A DNA stretch of 64,000 nucleotides from Nocardia elegans NBRC 108235 (GTDB taxonomy: Bacteria; Actinomycetota; Actinomycetes; Mycobacteriales; Mycobacteriaceae). The translations under genes and the position numbers were made by a program. Position 1 is the first letter of the stretch. Every line of letters begins with the position of its first letter. Location of the stretch: positions 55,561 through 119,560 of the forward strand of contig NZ_BDBF01000028.1 of the NCBI RefSeq assembly GCF_001612845.1, given 5' to 3'. Below the pieces are notes generated by a model. The model was not told the origin of the DNA. It ran no database searches and was given only the letters and a program-made list of their open reading frames with translations. This document shows positions 62,470 to 64,000 of this stretch, in pieces.

Positions 62470-64000
62470 GTGGCGCGCGTCAAATCCCGCCCGCACTACA
62501 ACGTCGTCTTCGCGGTGCTGCTGCTCGGCATCTCCGCCTACGCACTGCTGCAGTCGATGGTCGTCCCGGTACTGGCCTTGCTGATTCCGGCGCTGCACAC
62601 CACGCAGAGCACCGCGACCTGGCTGATGACCGGATATCTGCTCTCGGCTTCGGTGGCGACGCCGATTCTCGGGCGGATCGGCGACAAGGTCGGCAAGGAA
62701 CGCATGCTCGTCGTCACCCTGGTCGCGCTGACGGTCGGCTCGCTGATCGCGGCGCTGACCGAATCGGTCGGGGTGATGATCGTGGCGCGGGTGATCCAGG
62801 GCCTGGGCGGTGGCGTGATTCCGTTGGCATTCGGCATCATTCGCGACGAGTTCCCGGCGAAGAAGCTGCACGGCGCGGTGGGGATCGCCTCCTCGCTCAT
62901 CGCCGTCGGCTCCGGCCTCGGGCTGGTGCTGGCGGGCCCGATCGTCGAACATCTGAACTACCACTGGCTGTTCTGGGTGCCGATGATCATCACCGCGATC
63001 GCCGCGGTGGCCGCGATCGTGTTCGTGCCGGAATCACCGGTGCGCAGCCCGGGCAATATCAATTGGGGCGCGGCGATTCTCCTGTCGGCCTGGCTGGTGG
63101 CGCTGCTGCTAGCGGTGAGCAAGGGGCCGTCCTGGGGCTGGGGTTCGGCGCTGACGCTGGGCCTGTTCGCGCTGGCCGTGGTGGCGGCGGCCGCCTGGAT
63201 CGTGGTCGAGCTGAAATCGACCACCCCGCTGATCGATATGCGCACCATGCGGATTCCGGCGGTGTGGACCACGAACCTGGTGGCCGTGCTGACCGGCGCC
63301 GGAATGTACGCCATGATGACCTTCCTGCCGCAGCTGCTGCAGACCCCGAAAGCGATTGCGGGATACGGCCTGAGCGCCAGCATCACCCAGTCCGGGCTCT
63401 ACATGCTGCCGCTGTCGGTGGCGATGTTCGTGATCGGCCTGTCGATCGGGCCGCTGGCGGCGCGCATCGGCCCCAAGGCGATCGTGCTGATCGGCAGCGT
63501 CATCACCGTCCCGGCGTTCGTGATGCTCGCCGTCGGGCACGACCACAGCTGGGAGATCTACCTGGCCGGTGCGCTGCTGGGTGTCGGTATCGGGCTGGCC
63601 TTCTCGTCGATGCCGGCCATCATCGTCGCCGCGGTGCCGCCCGCCCAGACGGGCGCGGCCACCGGAATGAACGCCAACGTCCGCACCGTCGGCGGTGCGA
63701 TCGGCAGCGCGGTGTCGGCCGTGCTGCTGACCTCGGGTGCCACCACCGCGCACGGGCTGCCGGCGGATGCCGGGTACTCCCGGGTCTTCTGGTTCCTGGC
63801 CGGCGTTTCCGTGCTCGCCGCACTGGCGGCGGTGATCATTCCGTCGGTGCGCGCGCATGCGCCGCAGGCCGTCGCCGCGGAATCGGACGGCAACGCGGAG
63901 ACGGCGGAGCTCTCGCAGCCGGAACCGGTTGCCGCGCAACACGGTAGCGCGGTGGCCGCCGGGATCGCGGGCGTGTCGGCGCCGCAGGCGGTGGATCTGG
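62470..64000 (+). CDS. MFS multidrug transporter, 3' end outside window
   Basis: The frame opens at GTG 62470 (GGGGAGGAA eight bases upstream) and stays open to the right edge, giving 510 codons. The product is a 14-helix-type MFS exporter: FAVLLLGISAYALLQSMVVP, TWLMTGYLLSASVATPILGRIGD in two parts (motif A GRIGDKVGKERML), ARVIQGLGGGVIP and PAKKLHGAVGIASS. A cytoplasmic tail rich in Ala and Glu starts near 63850. It is divergent from the APH-fold gene. Substrate unknown. Confidence 0.93.
   Translation, partial: MARVKSRPHYNVVFAVLLLGISAYALLQSMVVPVLALLIPALHTTQSTATWLMTGYLLSASVATPILGRIGDKVGKERMLVVTLVALTVGSLIAALTESVGVMIVARVIQGLGGGVIPLAFGIIRDEFPAKKLHGAVGIASSLIAVGSGLGLVLAGPIVEHLNYHWLFWVPMIITAIAAVAAIVFVPESPVRSPGNINWGAAILLSAWLVALLLAVSKGPSWGWGSALTLGLFALAVVAAAAWIVVELKSTTPLIDMRTMRIPAVWTTNLVAVLTGAGMYAMMTFLPQLLQTPKAIAGYGLSASITQSGLYMLPLSVAMFVIGLSIGPLAARIGPKAIVLIGSVITVPAFVMLAVGHDHSWEIYLAGALLGVGIGLAFSSMPAIIVAAVPPAQTGAATGMNANVRTVGGAIGSAVSAVLLTSGATTAHGLPADAGYSRVFWFLAGVSVLAALAAVIIPSVRAHAPQAVAAESDGNAETAELSQPEPVAAQHGSAVAAGIAGVSAPQAVDL

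Noticed and set aside
61131..63947. Long plus-strand frame over the APH-fold and MFS region
   Set aside because: It crosses three real genes in another frame; the true MFS frame starts at 62470 and is open to the window edge.

Overview
The window is very GC-rich, densely coded DNA from a mycolic-acid-type actinomycete, most likely Nocardia or a close relative. The evidence is a complete yrbE-mce lipid-import operon, a mycothiol-dependent maleylpyruvate-isomerase-type enzyme, an F420-type LLM oxidoreductase, an LppP/LprE-type lipoprotein, an acyl-ACP desaturase and a KstR-like operator. There are no rRNA or tRNA genes, insertion sequences, CRISPR arrays or integration sites that I can support. 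The genus is inferred from gene content, not from a marker gene.

1-16.8 kb: the 3' part of a giant non-ribosomal peptide synthetase (5,326 codons visible, gene open at the left edge) with organisation (A)-T / C-A-T / C-A-T-E / C-A-T / C-A-T-TE. The last module carries a clear threonine code. An FkbM-type methyltransferase overlaps the NRPS stop codon by 7 nt and probably tailors the peptide.

16.8-34 kb: a mosaic of small metabolic and stress genes. It holds DinB-fold and mycothiol-type enzymes, an XRE-cupin regulator whose start codon lies in a 16-bp tandem duplication, a sigma factor with a SnoaL-type tail, an alpha/beta hydrolase, an LLM oxidoreductase, free methionine-R-sulfoxide reductase, a GAF protein and a long-form GAPDH (GapB-like). 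Further along are an acyl-CoA ligase, a pair of AhpD/CMD-like proteins, an aldehyde dehydrogenase behind a KstR-like box, and a LysR/GNAT pair.

34-37.5 kb: a compact signalling island: a NarL-type response regulator, a true histidine kinase, a degenerate kinase-like membrane protein, and a convergent receiver-less LuxR protein whose DNA-binding domain closely matches that of the response regulator.

37.5-52.5 kb: a secreted lipase next to a PucR regulator, an erythromycin-esterase-family enzyme divergent from a TioE-like double-MerR regulator, a DHA2 drug-efflux protein fused to three carboxypeptidase-regulatory-like repeats and divergent from an acyl-ACP desaturase, an MBL-fold hydrolase and a secreted GH65 (acid-trehalase-like) enzyme.

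51.7-62.3 kb: a minus-strand mce operon (yrbEA, yrbEB, mceA-F, an Mce-associated protein and a distal thioesterase), preceded by an APH-fold protein that has lost its catalytic residues. The right edge cuts a second MFS drug transporter, which is open at base 64000.
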